From: Holophagaceae bacterium | GTDB lineage: Bacteria > Acidobacteriota > Holophagae > Holophagales > Holophagaceae | Direction: 5' to 3' | DNA: 50,014 bases | NCBI GenBank assembly: GCA_025353305.1 | Contig: JANXQX010000335.1 | Coordinates: forward strand, 1 to 50,014 | Translations under genes and position numbers: made by a program | The notes under the pieces: generated by a model | Seen by the model: the letters and a program-made list of their open reading frames with translations, nothing else | What the model was told of the DNA's origin: nothing | Database searches by the model: none | In this document: positions 1-8,064 of the stretch, piece after piece | Layout: every line of letters starts with the position of its first letter | Position numbering within the stretch: position 1 is the first letter of the stretch

Positions 1-1
1 C

Positions 2-145
2 AACTTTTGTGGGCTTTGGAATCGTACGGCCATCTTCCAGGAGTTGGGTCAAGTACAGGGTGATGGCCTGGTGGATGTTGGCGGTAAGCCTTTGCGTCAA
101 AATAATTTGGTTAGCCGGATGGCGTACCGGCATAAGGAGCCGTAG
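2..145 (+). CDS. Possible 3' end of a gene cut by the window edge
   Basis: An open frame runs in from the left edge and stops at TAG 143-145, giving 47 codons that end in RMAYRHKEP. I do not recognise the family. The stop codon sits inside the left arm of the large hairpin at 138-184, as expected for a gene whose terminator overlaps its stop. The frame remains open after this stop down to 355 without a recognisable domain, so the piece may instead belong to a decayed gene. Weak call: no start, no motif, only the open frame and hairpin placement. Confidence 0.25.
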   Translation, partial: NFCGLWNRTAIFQELGQVQGDGLVDVGGKPLRQNNLVSRMAYRHKEP

Positions 146-184
146 CAAAATAACCTGAACTGCACGGGTTATTTTGGCACGGCT
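138..184. terminator. Large inverted repeat, probable bidirectional terminator
   Basis: The arms 138-155 and 167-184 match at 16 of 18 positions around an 11-nt loop. The inner 10 bp (CAAAATAACC / GGTTATTTTG) is perfect and the outer 6 bp (AGCCGT / ACGGCT) is perfect. No long T-run follows directly, so it could also be the end of a mobile element or a REP-like repeat. Nothing recognisable occupies 185-482. Confidence 0.45.
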
Positions 185-482
185 CCTAACCTCTTCCAGT
201 TCATCTCCAACAGAAACACATCCAAGAAGATCCGGAACGTATGCCGAAAACCAGTTCCCCTGTCCGGCGGCACCGGAGGCCCGATCTCCATCGAAATCCC
301 ACCCACACCAAAGAGTTCTGGTCGCTTTGTCATCACCTATTGGGTGGGACCATGAACCCAGAAAGTTATAACTACGTGCGGGTTTCAGGGGCTTCTTGGA
401 ACCCAAATGATTTGGCCAGGGTGATATTTTTGCGGAACAATCCGAAGTGGTAGTAACAACGGAAACCGAATTTCGGTTGCGA
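185..482. other. Region without a supported gene
   Basis: Short overlapping frames exist but none has a convincing ribosome binding site or a recognisable motif. The stretch lies between the hairpin at 138-184 and the stop codon of the minus-strand KASIII gene. It may be the decayed edge of the accessory segment that continues to about 3.9 kb. Confidence 0.4.
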
Positions 483-1535
483 TCAGAGGAAGATGGTCTC
501 CGCGCATCCCAGGGGAGCCATGTCCAGGCAGACAGCGCCCCAGGACCAGCCGATGCCGAATCCTGCGAGGATCAGGCGCCCTCCGCGCTCCCTCAGGCGC
601 GGTCCCATGTCGTCCGTCAGCAACAGCGGCAGCGTGGCCGAGGCCGTATTGCCGTAGCGGTCGATGTTGATGGGCAAGCGGTCGGGGGTCACTCCGATCT
701 TCTTGCCCAGATGAGTGATCATGAACTTGCTGGCCTGGTGCAGCAGCACCGCGTCAATTTCCCCGATGGTGCGGTCCGCAAGGCTGAGGGTCCGGGCGAT
801 CAGGCCCGGCACGGCCTTCAGCGTGAAAGAGAAGACCTCGCCTCCATCCATGAACAGCTTGTTGTAATCCGCATCTTCGCCCTGGCGCGGATCGGGAACG
901 GGTGGCCGGGACCCGCCGCCCTGGACGATCAGGTTTCTCGCCCCGGTGCCGTCGGTCCCCAGCACGAAGGCCGCGGGAGGGGCATCCGGATCCGCTTCGA
1001 TCGCTGTTGCCGAACCTGCGCATCCAAAGAGCAGCGCGGTGGACCGGTCGCGCTCGTCGGCCAAGTCAGTGCCGCTATCGCCCGCCAGCAGGAGTACGCG
1101 CCGGAGTCCCGCATGGACCATAGCGAAGCTGAGCCAGAGACCATAGGTGTAGCCGGAGCAGCCCAGGTTCACATCGAAGGCCTGGACCCGCGTGGACAGC
1201 CCGAGCTTGGCTTGCAGGATGCAAGCCGTGGAGGGTGTGAGGCAATCGGGGGTCTGGGTGATCAGGATCAGGGCGTCGACGCTTTCGGGCTCCCAGCCGA
1301 GCTGGTCCATCAGCCTGCGGGAGGCGATTTCGCACAGATCCGAGGTCGTTTGTCCAGGCAGCCCTTTATACCGGGATTGCACGCCGATCATCTTGACGAC
1401 ATCGGCGACCGCAGCCTCGCCGAAGCGCTCCACGAACCGGCTGTTCTCCACGCGGATGGGGGGAAGGGTCGATACGACACCCGCGATTCGGGCGCCCCCC
1501 AGAACGTAGCCATCGGAGGGAGCTGGGGATGTCAT
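483..1535 (-). CDS. 3-oxoacyl-ACP synthase III (KASIII/FabH-like), 350 aa
   Basis: Thiolase-fold condensing enzyme of the FabH family, which joins an acyl-CoA starter to a carrier-bound extender. The triad is complete: Cys126 in NLGCSGYTYG, His266 in LLHQASKF and Asn296 in RYGNTASAT. The C-terminal GFGIGWSWGA block is also typical, and full length fits the family. Its ATG overlaps the stop of the upstream acyl carrier protein gene in an ATGA arrangement, so the two are probably translationally coupled. The dedicated ACP and a second, broken KASIII upstream point to a specialised pathway (unusual starter unit, secondary metabolite or modified lipid) more than to bulk fatty-acid synthesis. Substrate cannot be told from sequence. 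Confidence 0.9.
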   Translation of the reverse strand: MTSPAPSDGYVLGGARIAGVVSTLPPIRVENSRFVERFGEAAVADVVKMIGVQSRYKGLPGQTTSDLCEIASRRLMDQLGWEPESVDALILITQTPDCLTPSTACILQAKLGLSTRVQAFDVNLGCSGYTYGLWLSFAMVHAGLRRVLLLAGDSGTDLADERDRSTALLFGCAGSATAIEADPDAPPAAFVLGTDGTGARNLIVQGGGSRPPVPDPRQGEDADYNKLFMDGGEVFSFTLKAVPGLIARTLSLADRTIGEIDAVLLHQASKFMITHLGKKIGVTPDRLPINIDRYGNTASATLPLLLTDDMGPRLRERGGRLILAGFGIGWSWGAVCLDMAPLGCAETIFL

Positions 1536-1774
1536 TCGGCCTGGAGCTTCTGGATCAGGGCTTCAATGCCGCCGATGGTCTGGCACTGCGCCAGGGCCTG
1601 GCCTTCCGCCAGCACGTTGAACTGTTCATCGATTATGAGAATGGTGGAGACCACCGCGAGGGAGTCCCATGTCAAGGTGGAAAGCTTGACCTCAGGTTTG
1701 ATCTCCGAAACATCCACCCGAAAAATGCTGGCCAGTTCCTTATAAAAGGTGCTCGTTTCCAACTGCGCTCCCAT
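1532..1774 (-). CDS. Acyl carrier protein, 80 aa
   Basis: Small acidic carrier with the phosphopantetheine site as TWDSLAVV (Ser38), replacing the common DSL context with WDSL as in many stand-alone ACPs of specialised pathways. The start ATG at 1772-1774 is chosen because GGAGG lies 9 nt upstream and the carrier fold begins directly after it; the longer frame to 1954 runs through the neighbouring KASIII remnant. The stop overlaps the KASIII start by 4 nt. It is the likely substrate carrier for the KASIII just downstream, since carriers of this size next to FabH-type enzymes normally present the extender or accept the chain. It would need activation by a phosphopantetheinyl transferase encoded elsewhere. 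Confidence 0.88.
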   Translation of the reverse strand: MGAQLETSTFYKELASIFRVDVSEIKPEVKLSTLTWDSLAVVSTILIIDEQFNVLAEGQALAQCQTIGGIEALIQKLQAE

Positions 1775-1797
1775 GACCTGAATCCTCCGACAGAAAA

Positions 1798-2286
1798 TTA
1801 CGACCGGATCTCGCAAGCCGCCCAGGACAGCCCGACGCCAAATCCCACCAGCAATGATCGCCGCCTGGCCCGGCCCCCGTCCAGGAGGGATTCCAGCACC
1901 AGCGGGATGGTCGAGGAGACCGTGTTCCCGCAATCCGCCAGCCGCATCGGGCATTTCTCCACCGGTAGGACCAGCTTGTGGCCTAATCGCTCATGCAACA
2001 GGAGGCTGGCCCGGTGCATCACCACCAAGTCATATTCCACCAGGCTGCGCCTGCTCCTGGCCAGCAGGGCATGCACGACTTCGGGAATCCCGGCCAGGGC
2101 GAATCTCATTACCGCGGCTCCATCCATGAAGAGTTGCTCGGAGGTCCGAATGTTCACGGAGGCATCCACCATTTCTTGCGCCGTCTTGTCGGACCGTGGC
2201 AATCTGGCGCCGCCTGCCGGGACGATGATTCTATCCGCCCCGGAACCGTCCGTGCCGGCAAGCCGGGATGGCGGAATTCCTGGCAT
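1798..2286 (-). pseudogene. C-terminal remnant of a second KASIII
   Basis: The 162 codons align with the last half of the neighbouring KASIII: LAGTDGSGADRIIVPAGG matches the TDGTGARNLIVQGGG region, and the active-site His (VVMHRAS) and Asn (DCGNTVSST) are present, as is the GFGVGLSWAA end. The N-terminal half with the catalytic Cys is missing. The same frame continues upstream to a TGA near 2356-2358 with only a degenerate resemblance to the expected sequence, and the DNA up to 2562 holds no remaining N-terminus. It would be inactive as a condensing enzyme on its own. It lies 23 nt upstream of the ACP and is probably the first gene of what was a KASIII-ACP-KASIII operon. A non-catalytic partner role, as in chain-length-factor pairs, is possible but unlikely given the deletion. 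Confidence 0.75.
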
Positions 2287-2562
2287 CCTTCCGCAAATAT
2301 GGCGGGACCGTGGAAGGATGGCCGACCCGAGGGGAAAGGCAAAGCCCAGGGAAAATCAACCCATCCATGCCTATGCCCGAAAGGGACACAGAAGGGCGTT
2401 CGTGACTGTTTGACCCTGAAGAGGACCCCTGAGATCCTGTCCTTCAAAGCTTGAGGATCCACCAATCCTACTGCTGCTCCTCGTGGGGACCGCACATGGC
2501 CTCTTCCCCGCCTGGCTTGCAACAGGCGCGATCCCCCTTGAGCTCTTCAACCCGGAGATTCC

Positions 2563-3288
2563 ATGCCCGCTGTCACACTTATTCCCCCGGATTGGGGAAA
2601 CCCGGTCGTTTTTGTCCGGAAGGGCGAGAAATCGGGCGTGCTGGTCATCGGCTTCTCAGGCTTCCATAGCCATCTTTTTTCAACTTCTCTCGACTTCGCC
2701 GATCTCGCCGAACAATTCGGGTACAGCCGCATCCTCATGCGGGATCCGGGCCGTGCCTGCTTCATGGGCGGCATCGACGGCATCGCGCCCAGCATCCCCC
2801 AACTGGTGGACTACATCCGTGCGGAACAGGCGAGGCTTGCACCGGAGCGCACCATGGTCATCGGGAACAGCGGAGGCGGACACAGCGCAATCCTGTTCGG
2901 GCACCTTCTGGGTGCAGACTACGTGCACGCCTTTGCCCCATTCACGAACTTCCACCCCGACTATCTCGATCGATATGGAAGGAATCATCCGGAGGGCGAA
3001 GTCTTTCTGCAGCGCATTTTGAACCTGGGGCCTTCGGTACACCCCTACTGCGATCTTAGGGAGGTGCTGGCAGTCTGGAACGGACGCACGCAATACAATG
3101 TCCACTTCTCCGACGAGGATCAGCTGACCCTCCAGCAAGCCCACCTCCTCGTGGGCATGCCAGGGGTGCGGCTCATCGGGCACCCCTGCCAGAACCACTT
3201 CCTGACGGTGCAACTGGCGCGAACCAAGAAGCTTGCCAACATTCTGGACATCGACCATCAGGATGACCTCCTGGGCCACTTGGCGTAG
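2563..3288 (+). CDS. Alpha/beta-hydrolase-like protein, 241 aa
   Basis: Predicted cytoplasmic hydrolase: no signal peptide or membrane segment. The nucleophile elbow is GNSGGG with Ser103 (VIGNSGGGHSAILFGHLLGA), followed by a helix as in the alpha/beta-hydrolase fold. A C-terminal His in IGHPCQNHF near residue 207 is a candidate catalytic base and an Asp in HFSDEDQ near residue 182 a candidate acid. The oxyanion-side strand VLVIGFSGFHSHLF replaces the usual HGxG motif. It is divergent from the KASIII/ACP operon, so it may release or edit an acyl or polyketide product (thioesterase or esterase role), which is inference from position only. GGAG lies close upstream of the ATG. Confidence 0.7.
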   Translation: MPAVTLIPPDWGNPVVFVRKGEKSGVLVIGFSGFHSHLFSTSLDFADLAEQFGYSRILMRDPGRACFMGGIDGIAPSIPQLVDYIRAEQARLAPERTMVIGNSGGGHSAILFGHLLGADYVHAFAPFTNFHPDYLDRYGRNHPEGEVFLQRILNLGPSVHPYCDLREVLAVWNGRTQYNVHFSDEDQLTLQQAHLLVGMPGVRLIGHPCQNHFLTVQLARTKKLANILDIDHQDDLLGHLA

Positions 3289-3328
3289 GGGTGGCTTGCC
3301 GATGCGACCCAAGGTGTTCAGCCTCTAG

Positions 3329-3523
3329 ATGGGTCCCCCGAAACCCGGGAACCTGACCCTTTCGGTTCCGTACGGGGCTCTCCGGATCCGCAAGAACCGC
3401 TTCTTCCTCCTGGGGGCCTTCTGGCTCCTACTGGGAACGGAGATCCAGATCGTCGCTCTCGGTTGGCAGGTCTGCGCCTTCACAGTATTAAGGCAACCAG
3501 CGAGGCAGACAGCCAGGTTTTAG
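3329..3523 (+). pseudogene. N-terminal fragment of an MFS transporter
   Basis: The frame encodes RIRKNRFFLLGAFWLLLGTEIQIVALGWQV, which matches the start of the first membrane helix and following loop of major facilitator exporters (pattern: RFFL..F.S.LGTQIQ.VA.GWQVY). After WQV the reading frame is lost: the expected continuation is interrupted, and a hydrophobic stretch (LALAPVIAVALLPL) continues in another frame around 3520-3555. About 330 residues of the family are missing. It follows the hydrolase gene by 40 nt in the same direction and may have been the exporter of that locus. Confidence 0.5.
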
Positions 3524-3559
3524 CACTGGCCCCGGTGATCGCGGTGGCCCTGCTCCCAC

Positions 3560-3712
3560 TTAAATCCTCTTGTCATACACATCGGCTCCATCGGAGCGCT
3601 GGCGGTTGCGCCCCCGGCGCCCAAGACGATCTATGTCGGCAGCGGCGAAGCTGTATGCGGTCCGACATCTCGCAAAGCCGCACACCCCCAGAACGATGCC
3701 ACAGACGTTTAA
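3560..3712 (+). pseudogene. Fragment of a BNR/VPS10-type repeat protein
   Basis: One frame reads IGSIGALAVAPPAPKTIYVGSGEA from 3581 and then drifts to a stop at 3710-3712. This matches the hallmark first blade of secreted BNR/sortilin-like beta-propeller proteins common in Acidobacteriota (pattern GSIGA.AVAPSDP..IYVGTGEA). There is no start codon, signal peptide or later blade, so only about 40 codons survive. It directly follows the MFS remnant, so two unrelated broken genes abut near 3555: a sign of deletion or recombination. Nothing convincing lies between 3713 and 3861. Confidence 0.5.
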
Positions 3713-3861
3713 AAACAGCCAACCGGGTTGCCGCGCGGATCAAATCGGTATGCTCCACGCTATACATCCCTCCTACCGGAGTCCGGTCTACATCGCAGAA
3801 TTGCCGGAAGCCTGCAGGCCAATCGGCGTTGCGCAAAGTTGAAGCCCACGTGACACTCCCT

Positions 3862-3915
3862 CTATAAAAAACCACCCGCGCAGCCTGACTTCCAGGCTTT
3901 GCGGGTGGTTTCACT
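3862..3915 (-). terminator. Rho-independent terminator of the lipoprotein gene
   Basis: Read on the minus strand, AACCACCCGC (3901-3910) pairs with GCGGGTGGTT (3870-3879), with a second inner pair AGCCTG/CAGGCT in the loop, and is followed by TTTTTATAGA. It lies just after the stop codon of the minus-strand gene at 3931-5070. Confidence 0.85.
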
Positions 3916-3930
3916 TTGAAATATTGTTTC

Positions 3931-5070
3931 TTACTGCGTGACCGCGAAAGCCACCCTGTCATCCCTCACGCGATCCAGATCCAGGATCTTGACGGTGGCG
4001 CTGGAACGGTCGGCGGCGTAGGAGATCGAATAGTGCTGGTCCTTGATGAGGGAGCCTGGCACCACGTTGATCTTGCCGATCTTGGCGACGCCCAGGTCGG
4101 CGGCCTTGATGAGCACGACGGGTTCAGCGGGTCCATCCAGCATCAGGTCCTTGTCGAAACGCATGGACTTGGCATTGACGCCCATGCGGTTCTTGGAGAA
4201 GAAGGGGATGACCACCACACCATCCTGCTCGAGCTTGGCTTGCTCACCCACGATGTAGTGCATGGAATTGAGCTTGGCCTTCTGTTTCTCGCTGAGGGTG
4301 TTCAGGGCGGCCACCTGATCCATGAGGCCGGTCTTCTCTTGCCGCAGAGCCGTGATGTCGGCTTCCACGCGCTGCTTCTCGATGTTCAGGCTGTCGAGCT
4401 GCTTGGCGAGATCCTGGCCCTTCTTGATGGCTTCATCGCGTTCCCCTTCCGTTTTCACTTTGGCCTGCTTGATTGATTCGGTGGGTGAGAGGGGTGCATG
4501 GCCCTGGCTCACGCTGGTGCCGTACTTGCCGTTGATGTAGAAGTGATAAACTTCCCAGCCCGGCTCCAGCTTTTCAAGAATGTTGGTCTTGGCGATCAGA
4601 TCCTTGGCCCTGTCTTCGTTCAATCCACGGTGGCGCAAGAAGGCCATGGCCATGGCGTAGTGGTTATCCCCTTCCTTGGCCATCACGGGCTTGGGCAGCA
4701 GGCCGCGAAGACTGTTGATCTTCTTGTTGAGTTCGCCGATCTCCAGGTCCTTGTCCAGGATGGCCTGGAGAAGATCGCCGGTCCCGGTGCCCTTTTCAGC
4801 CTTGAGGCGGGCTTCCAGCAGGGCCTTCTGGTCCGGCGTCAGCTGCATGGTCTCTGGATTGGGTTTGACATCCTTGAGGCCAGCCTGGGCCAGCTGCTGC
4901 TGCTGCTGCTGGCCCGCCTGCTGGGCCTGGGTCTGAGCGGTCTGGACCTGTTCGGCTTTCTGCGCCATGTCCTTGACTTGCGTATCCTGCTTTCCGCAGG
5001 CCAGGATGAGCGCGACCGCGGCGGCTGCGAGGATCGTCCTGATCCTGGGATTGAGGGTGTTGGGTTTCAT
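3931..5070 (-). CDS. Coiled-coil lipoprotein, 379 aa (paralog of 48716-49888)
   Basis: Predicted lipoprotein: basic N-terminus, hydrophobic stretch and lipobox LILAC with acylation at Cys25. A Gln-rich coiled coil (about 30-65), a conserved block KPNPETMQLTPDQKALLEA, a middle domain with YHFYINGKYGT, a long heptad segment (about 210-275) and a beta-rich C-terminal domain with VVPGSLIKD follow. The same order occurs in the 390-residue protein at the right end of the window, so the two are paralogs. I know no named function; the layout suggests an envelope protein that spans or scaffolds part of the periplasm. GGAG lies 6 nt before the ATG, and a strong terminator follows the stop, so it is a single-gene transcript. 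Confidence 0.85.
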   Translation of the reverse strand: MKPNTLNPRIRTILAAAAVALILACGKQDTQVKDMAQKAEQVQTAQTQAQQAGQQQQQQLAQAGLKDVKPNPETMQLTPDQKALLEARLKAEKGTGTGDLLQAILDKDLEIGELNKKINSLRGLLPKPVMAKEGDNHYAMAMAFLRHRGLNEDRAKDLIAKTNILEKLEPGWEVYHFYINGKYGTSVSQGHAPLSPTESIKQAKVKTEGERDEAIKKGQDLAKQLDSLNIEKQRVEADITALRQEKTGLMDQVAALNTLSEKQKAKLNSMHYIVGEQAKLEQDGVVVIPFFSKNRMGVNAKSMRFDKDLMLDGPAEPVVLIKAADLGVAKIGKINVVPGSLIKDQHYSISYAADRSSATVKILDLDRVRDDRVAFAVTQ

Positions 5071-5257
5071 GGGATCTCCAATAAAAGGGAAGGGGTTGCT
5101 GGATTACTTCCAATATGTCCATTGTCTTACACCGCATCAGGAAATAAGCAAAAAGTCCGCCTTTAGACGGATCAAGGGAGCATTTGCATGGGTGAACTGA
5201 ACGGAAACATCGCTCTGACAAGCCCATGACAAGTCCCGTTGCCATTGGATCGCCGCG

Positions 5258-5776
5258 TTACGCCAAGTGGAACTCAAAGCGGATACGGAAATCTGACGGC
5301 ACAGCGCGGCCATTTTCCTGGGCTGGCGTGAATTTCCAGCTTTGGGCTGCCTTGATGGCTTCATTTCGGAGCATGGTATTCCCACGCAATACCGTGGCTT
5401 GGATGGGGTGCCCATTCTCATTCACCCGAAGGTTCACCTCGACGGTGCCTTGCGTTCGCGTGATCTTGGCGATCCGCGGGTACACAGGCGTCACTTCCTC
5501 CAAGGCTGCCGCAGGCGTGAAACTGTATGCCGGAATGGCCTTGGCGTGGGCGGCCGGGGGGTTCGTTCCCGGAGAGGAAGGGGACTCAGGAGTATTTCTC
5601 AAAAAGCCCGGAGCAGTTGTAGGGAGGAGCATTTCTGTCTGGTCGCTTACTTGGGTACGTTTCCTTTCAACCAGAATGATCCCGACAGCTGTGAACCCTG
5701 CTAGAGCGAGCAGGGCAGGAATAGTGAATGTGGGAATCGGCTTGGAACGTTTCGGTACAATCGGTGTGTGGTTCAT
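5258..5776 (-). CDS. TonB-family energy transducer-like protein, 172 aa
   Basis: One membrane helix near residues 18-36 (TFTIPALLALAGFTAVGIIL), a Pro/Ser-rich periplasmic spacer (about 45-85), then a TonB C-terminal domain: VTPVYPRIAKITRTQGTVEVNLRVNENG and AIKAAQSWKFTPAQ are typical. Such proteins couple the inner-membrane proton motive force to outer-membrane transporters or act as stand-alone TonB_C proteins. The spacer is short compared with canonical TonB and there is no ExbB/ExbD or receptor beside it, so its partner is unknown. AAAGGAG lies 6 nt before the ATG. Confidence 0.85.
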   Translation of the reverse strand: MNHTPIVPKRSKPIPTFTIPALLALAGFTAVGIILVERKRTQVSDQTEMLLPTTAPGFLRNTPESPSSPGTNPPAAHAKAIPAYSFTPAAALEEVTPVYPRIAKITRTQGTVEVNLRVNENGHPIQATVLRGNTMLRNEAIKAAQSWKFTPAQENGRAVPSDFRIRFEFHLA

Positions 5777-6086
5777 GGCGCACTCCTTTCAACTCGGTGG
5801 GATTCCAGGCAACCTCTGAACGTCTGGAGGGCTCGATTCCGGCCTGACCTCAAAAGGCGGGAGCTTTCAACAATCGGTTCCTTAGATGCATCGTGTCGAA
5901 GCGTGCTCCCGTCAAGTTCCGGCCCTGTTTGTTTACACCGAGGTGATGCTTCGGCCCCATTGCCACTGGAACGTCATGGGATTTTCGCAAAATGAGCCGC
6001 GCTCCAGCCCATGCCATTCATTTTCGAGATGCCTACCCGGGAGCGTGGATCCGCAGGTCCCGATAGACTTGAGGGCAGGAGCAGCC
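5777..6086. other. Intergenic region between divergent genes
   Basis: 310 bp between the TonB-like gene (minus) and the AtuA-like gene (plus). An upstream in-frame extension of the AtuA frame exists (to 5886) but encodes nothing family-like and has no ribosome binding site. I see no hairpin or clear promoter; both genes must start their transcripts here. Confidence 0.5.
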
Positions 6087-7445
6087 ATGTCCAAGATCAT
6101 CCGCATCGCCAATGGCCAGGGATTCTGGGGAGACAGCATCGACGCGCCGGTAAGGCTGGTGGAATACGGGAAGATCGATTACCTGACGCTCGATTATTTG
6201 GCCGAAGTCACCCTTTCCATCATGCAGAAGCAGAAGCGCAAGAACCAGAGCCTGGGCTATGCGACGGATTTCGTGGATCTGATGGCGCGCACGTTGCCGA
6301 TGATCAAGGCGAAAGGCATCCGCGTCATCGCCAATGCAGGCGGCGTGAATCCGGAAGCCTGCCGCGCGGCCATTCTGGAAGTGGCGAAACGCTTGGGCGT
6401 CACGGGCCTCAAAATCGCCACCGTGACCGGCGACGATGTTCTTGAAAGGTTGGATGAATTCAAAGCGAAGGGCCTGAAGCTCGCCAACATGGACACGGGC
6501 GAAGGGCTTTTCGATGCGGAACGCGACATCATCAGCGCCAACGTCTATCTGCAGACCCAGGGCATGGTGGATGCTCTGGCCACCGGCGCGGACATCGTGC
6601 TGACGGGCCGCTGCACGGATCCCGGCCTGACGCTGGCTCCGCTGATCCATGAATTCGGCTGGGCCGCGGACGACTGGGACCTTCTCGCCGCGGGCACCAT
6701 CGCCGGGCACATCCTGGAATGCGGCGCCCAGGCCACCGGCGGGAATTTCACCCGGTGGTGGGAAGTCCCGGATCTCTGGAAGGTGGGCTATCCCATCGCT
6801 GAAGTGAGCGCGGATGGCACCTTCATCGTGACCAAGCCCGAAGGCAGCGGCGGCATGGTCACGGTGGACACCGTCAGCGAACAGCTGGTGTACGAAATGG
6901 GGGATCCGAAGGCCTACATCACGCCGGATGTCGTGGCGGATTTCTCGAGCATCCGACTTCATCAAGCTGGTCCTGATCGTGTGGCCGTGAGCGGCATCAA
7001 GGGTGGCCCCCGCACGCCTTTCCTGAAGGTGAGCGGCGCTTACCTGAAGGGCTTCAAGGCCACGGGCCAACTGACCCTGTGCGGGCCGAGAGCCTTGGAA
7101 AAGGCCAGGCTTTGCGCCGATATCGTCTGGAAACGACTCGAAGCCGCAGGCTGCATGTACGAGCACACGGACGCCGAATACCTCGGCAGTTCCACGGTGC
7201 ACAAAGGTATCGCTTTCGAGCCCCCAGAACCCGCCGAAATAGTGCTGCGGCTCAGTGTGAAGGACAGTGACAAAAAAAAAGTCGACCGCTTCGGCCGCGA
7301 GCTGGCACCCCTGGTCACCGCCGGTCCCGCAGGCGTGACAGGGTTTGCCGGAGGCCGTCCCAAGGCCGCCGAAATCGTGGCCTACTGGCCGGCCTTGATC
7401 CCCCGTGAAGAAATCGCGTGGAAGGTGAGCGCAGAGGAGGTTTAG
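6087..7445 (+). CDS. AtuA-family (DUF1446) acyclic terpene utilisation-like protein, 452 aa
   Basis: Matches the DUF1446 family in the N-terminal order: GQGFWGDSIDAP, DYLTLDYLAEVTLSIM, RVIANAGGVNPEAC, TGRCTDPGL and LECGAQATGGNF. In Pseudomonas, AtuA is needed for growth on citronellol/geraniol, but its reaction is unknown and most bacterial homologs sit in acyl-CoA or branched-chain catabolic settings. Here no acyl-CoA carboxylase, dehydrogenase or other Atu gene is adjacent, so it is an orphan. The ATG at 6087 is preceded by AGGAG and begins at the conserved block. Its 452 residues fit versions without the extra C-terminal domain. Confidence 0.85.
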   Translation: MSKIIRIANGQGFWGDSIDAPVRLVEYGKIDYLTLDYLAEVTLSIMQKQKRKNQSLGYATDFVDLMARTLPMIKAKGIRVIANAGGVNPEACRAAILEVAKRLGVTGLKIATVTGDDVLERLDEFKAKGLKLANMDTGEGLFDAERDIISANVYLQTQGMVDALATGADIVLTGRCTDPGLTLAPLIHEFGWAADDWDLLAAGTIAGHILECGAQATGGNFTRWWEVPDLWKVGYPIAEVSADGTFIVTKPEGSGGMVTVDTVSEQLVYEMGDPKAYITPDVVADFSSIRLHQAGPDRVAVSGIKGGPRTPFLKVSGAYLKGFKATGQLTLCGPRALEKARLCADIVWKRLEAAGCMYEHTDAEYLGSSTVHKGIAFEPPEPAEIVLRLSVKDSDKKKVDRFGRELAPLVTAGPAGVTGFAGGRPKAAEIVAYWPALIPREEIAWKVSAEEV

Positions 7446-7455
7446 ACAGGGCTGG

Positions 7456-8013
7456 CTACCCTCTGGTCTCCCCATCGCGTTCAGCCATGATTTTGGCTTC
7501 GCATTCTGGACAGATGCCATGCGTGAAACTGGCCCGGCTGCGGGCCTCGATGTACGTCTCAAGCTGGCCCCAGTAGCCCTGGTCGTCCCTTATCTTGTGA
7601 CACCACGCGCAGACCGGCAGGAGCCCTTTCAACTCGCCCACCTCCTCCAGGGCCTGGCTGAGCTCCAGGTTCAGGGCTCGCTGGCGGGCGATGGCCGTCC
7701 TGAGGCCACCCACCATGGCGGCCACGAGAAGGTAGACCATGGCGTGGTCCAGGAACTCCCACACCGCATAGAACGGATTGATGTGGACATGGCCAGCCAA
7801 ATGATCCACCAGGCTCCAGGCGATGGTGTTGACCAGGGCCAGGGCTGCGGCCCAGCGCCATCCGGCCATCCAGGCCGCCAACAAGACAGGCAGGAGGTAG
7901 AAGGCCGAGAATTCCAGCTCCAACCCCGTGATGTAATCCAACCAGGCCACCAGCAGCGTGACAGCAAGGCTTGCGATCACGCCGGTTTTCGGTGATAGGG
8001 GAAGTTCTGTCAT
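7456..8013 (-). CDS. Membrane protein with C-terminal CxxC zinc-like motif, 185 aa
   Basis: About four membrane helices (roughly residues 10-105), a short coiled coil (RALNLELSQALEEVGELKG), then CAWCHKIRDDQGYWGQ and CPECEAKI. The Cys pairs form a C-x2-C...C-x2-C pattern seen at the C-termini of many proteobacterial and acidobacterial sensor proteins, where it probably binds a metal or links helices. No kinase or cyclase domain follows, so this is a sensor-like protein with no visible output. I chose ATG 8011-8013 because GAGGTG lies just upstream; an upstream GTG (8017-8019) adds two residues. It converges with the AtuA-like gene, with only 10 bp between stops. Confidence 0.75.
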   Translation of the reverse strand: MTELPLSPKTGVIASLAVTLLVAWLDYITGLELEFSAFYLLPVLLAAWMAGWRWAAALALVNTIAWSLVDHLAGHVHINPFYAVWEFLDHAMVYLLVAAMVGGLRTAIARQRALNLELSQALEEVGELKGLLPVCAWCHKIRDDQGYWGQLETYIEARSRASFTHGICPECEAKIMAERDGETRG

Positions 8014-8064
8014 CCACACCTCGGTTTCAATTTGGATGCCAAATCCGTGCCGTTGGTTTAAAGA

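Noticed and set aside
6033..7562. Long minus-strand frame (509 codons) over the AtuA-like gene
   Set aside because: Antisense of a clear plus-strand gene; composition is His/Gly/Arg-rich as expected for the complement of a GC-rich gene.
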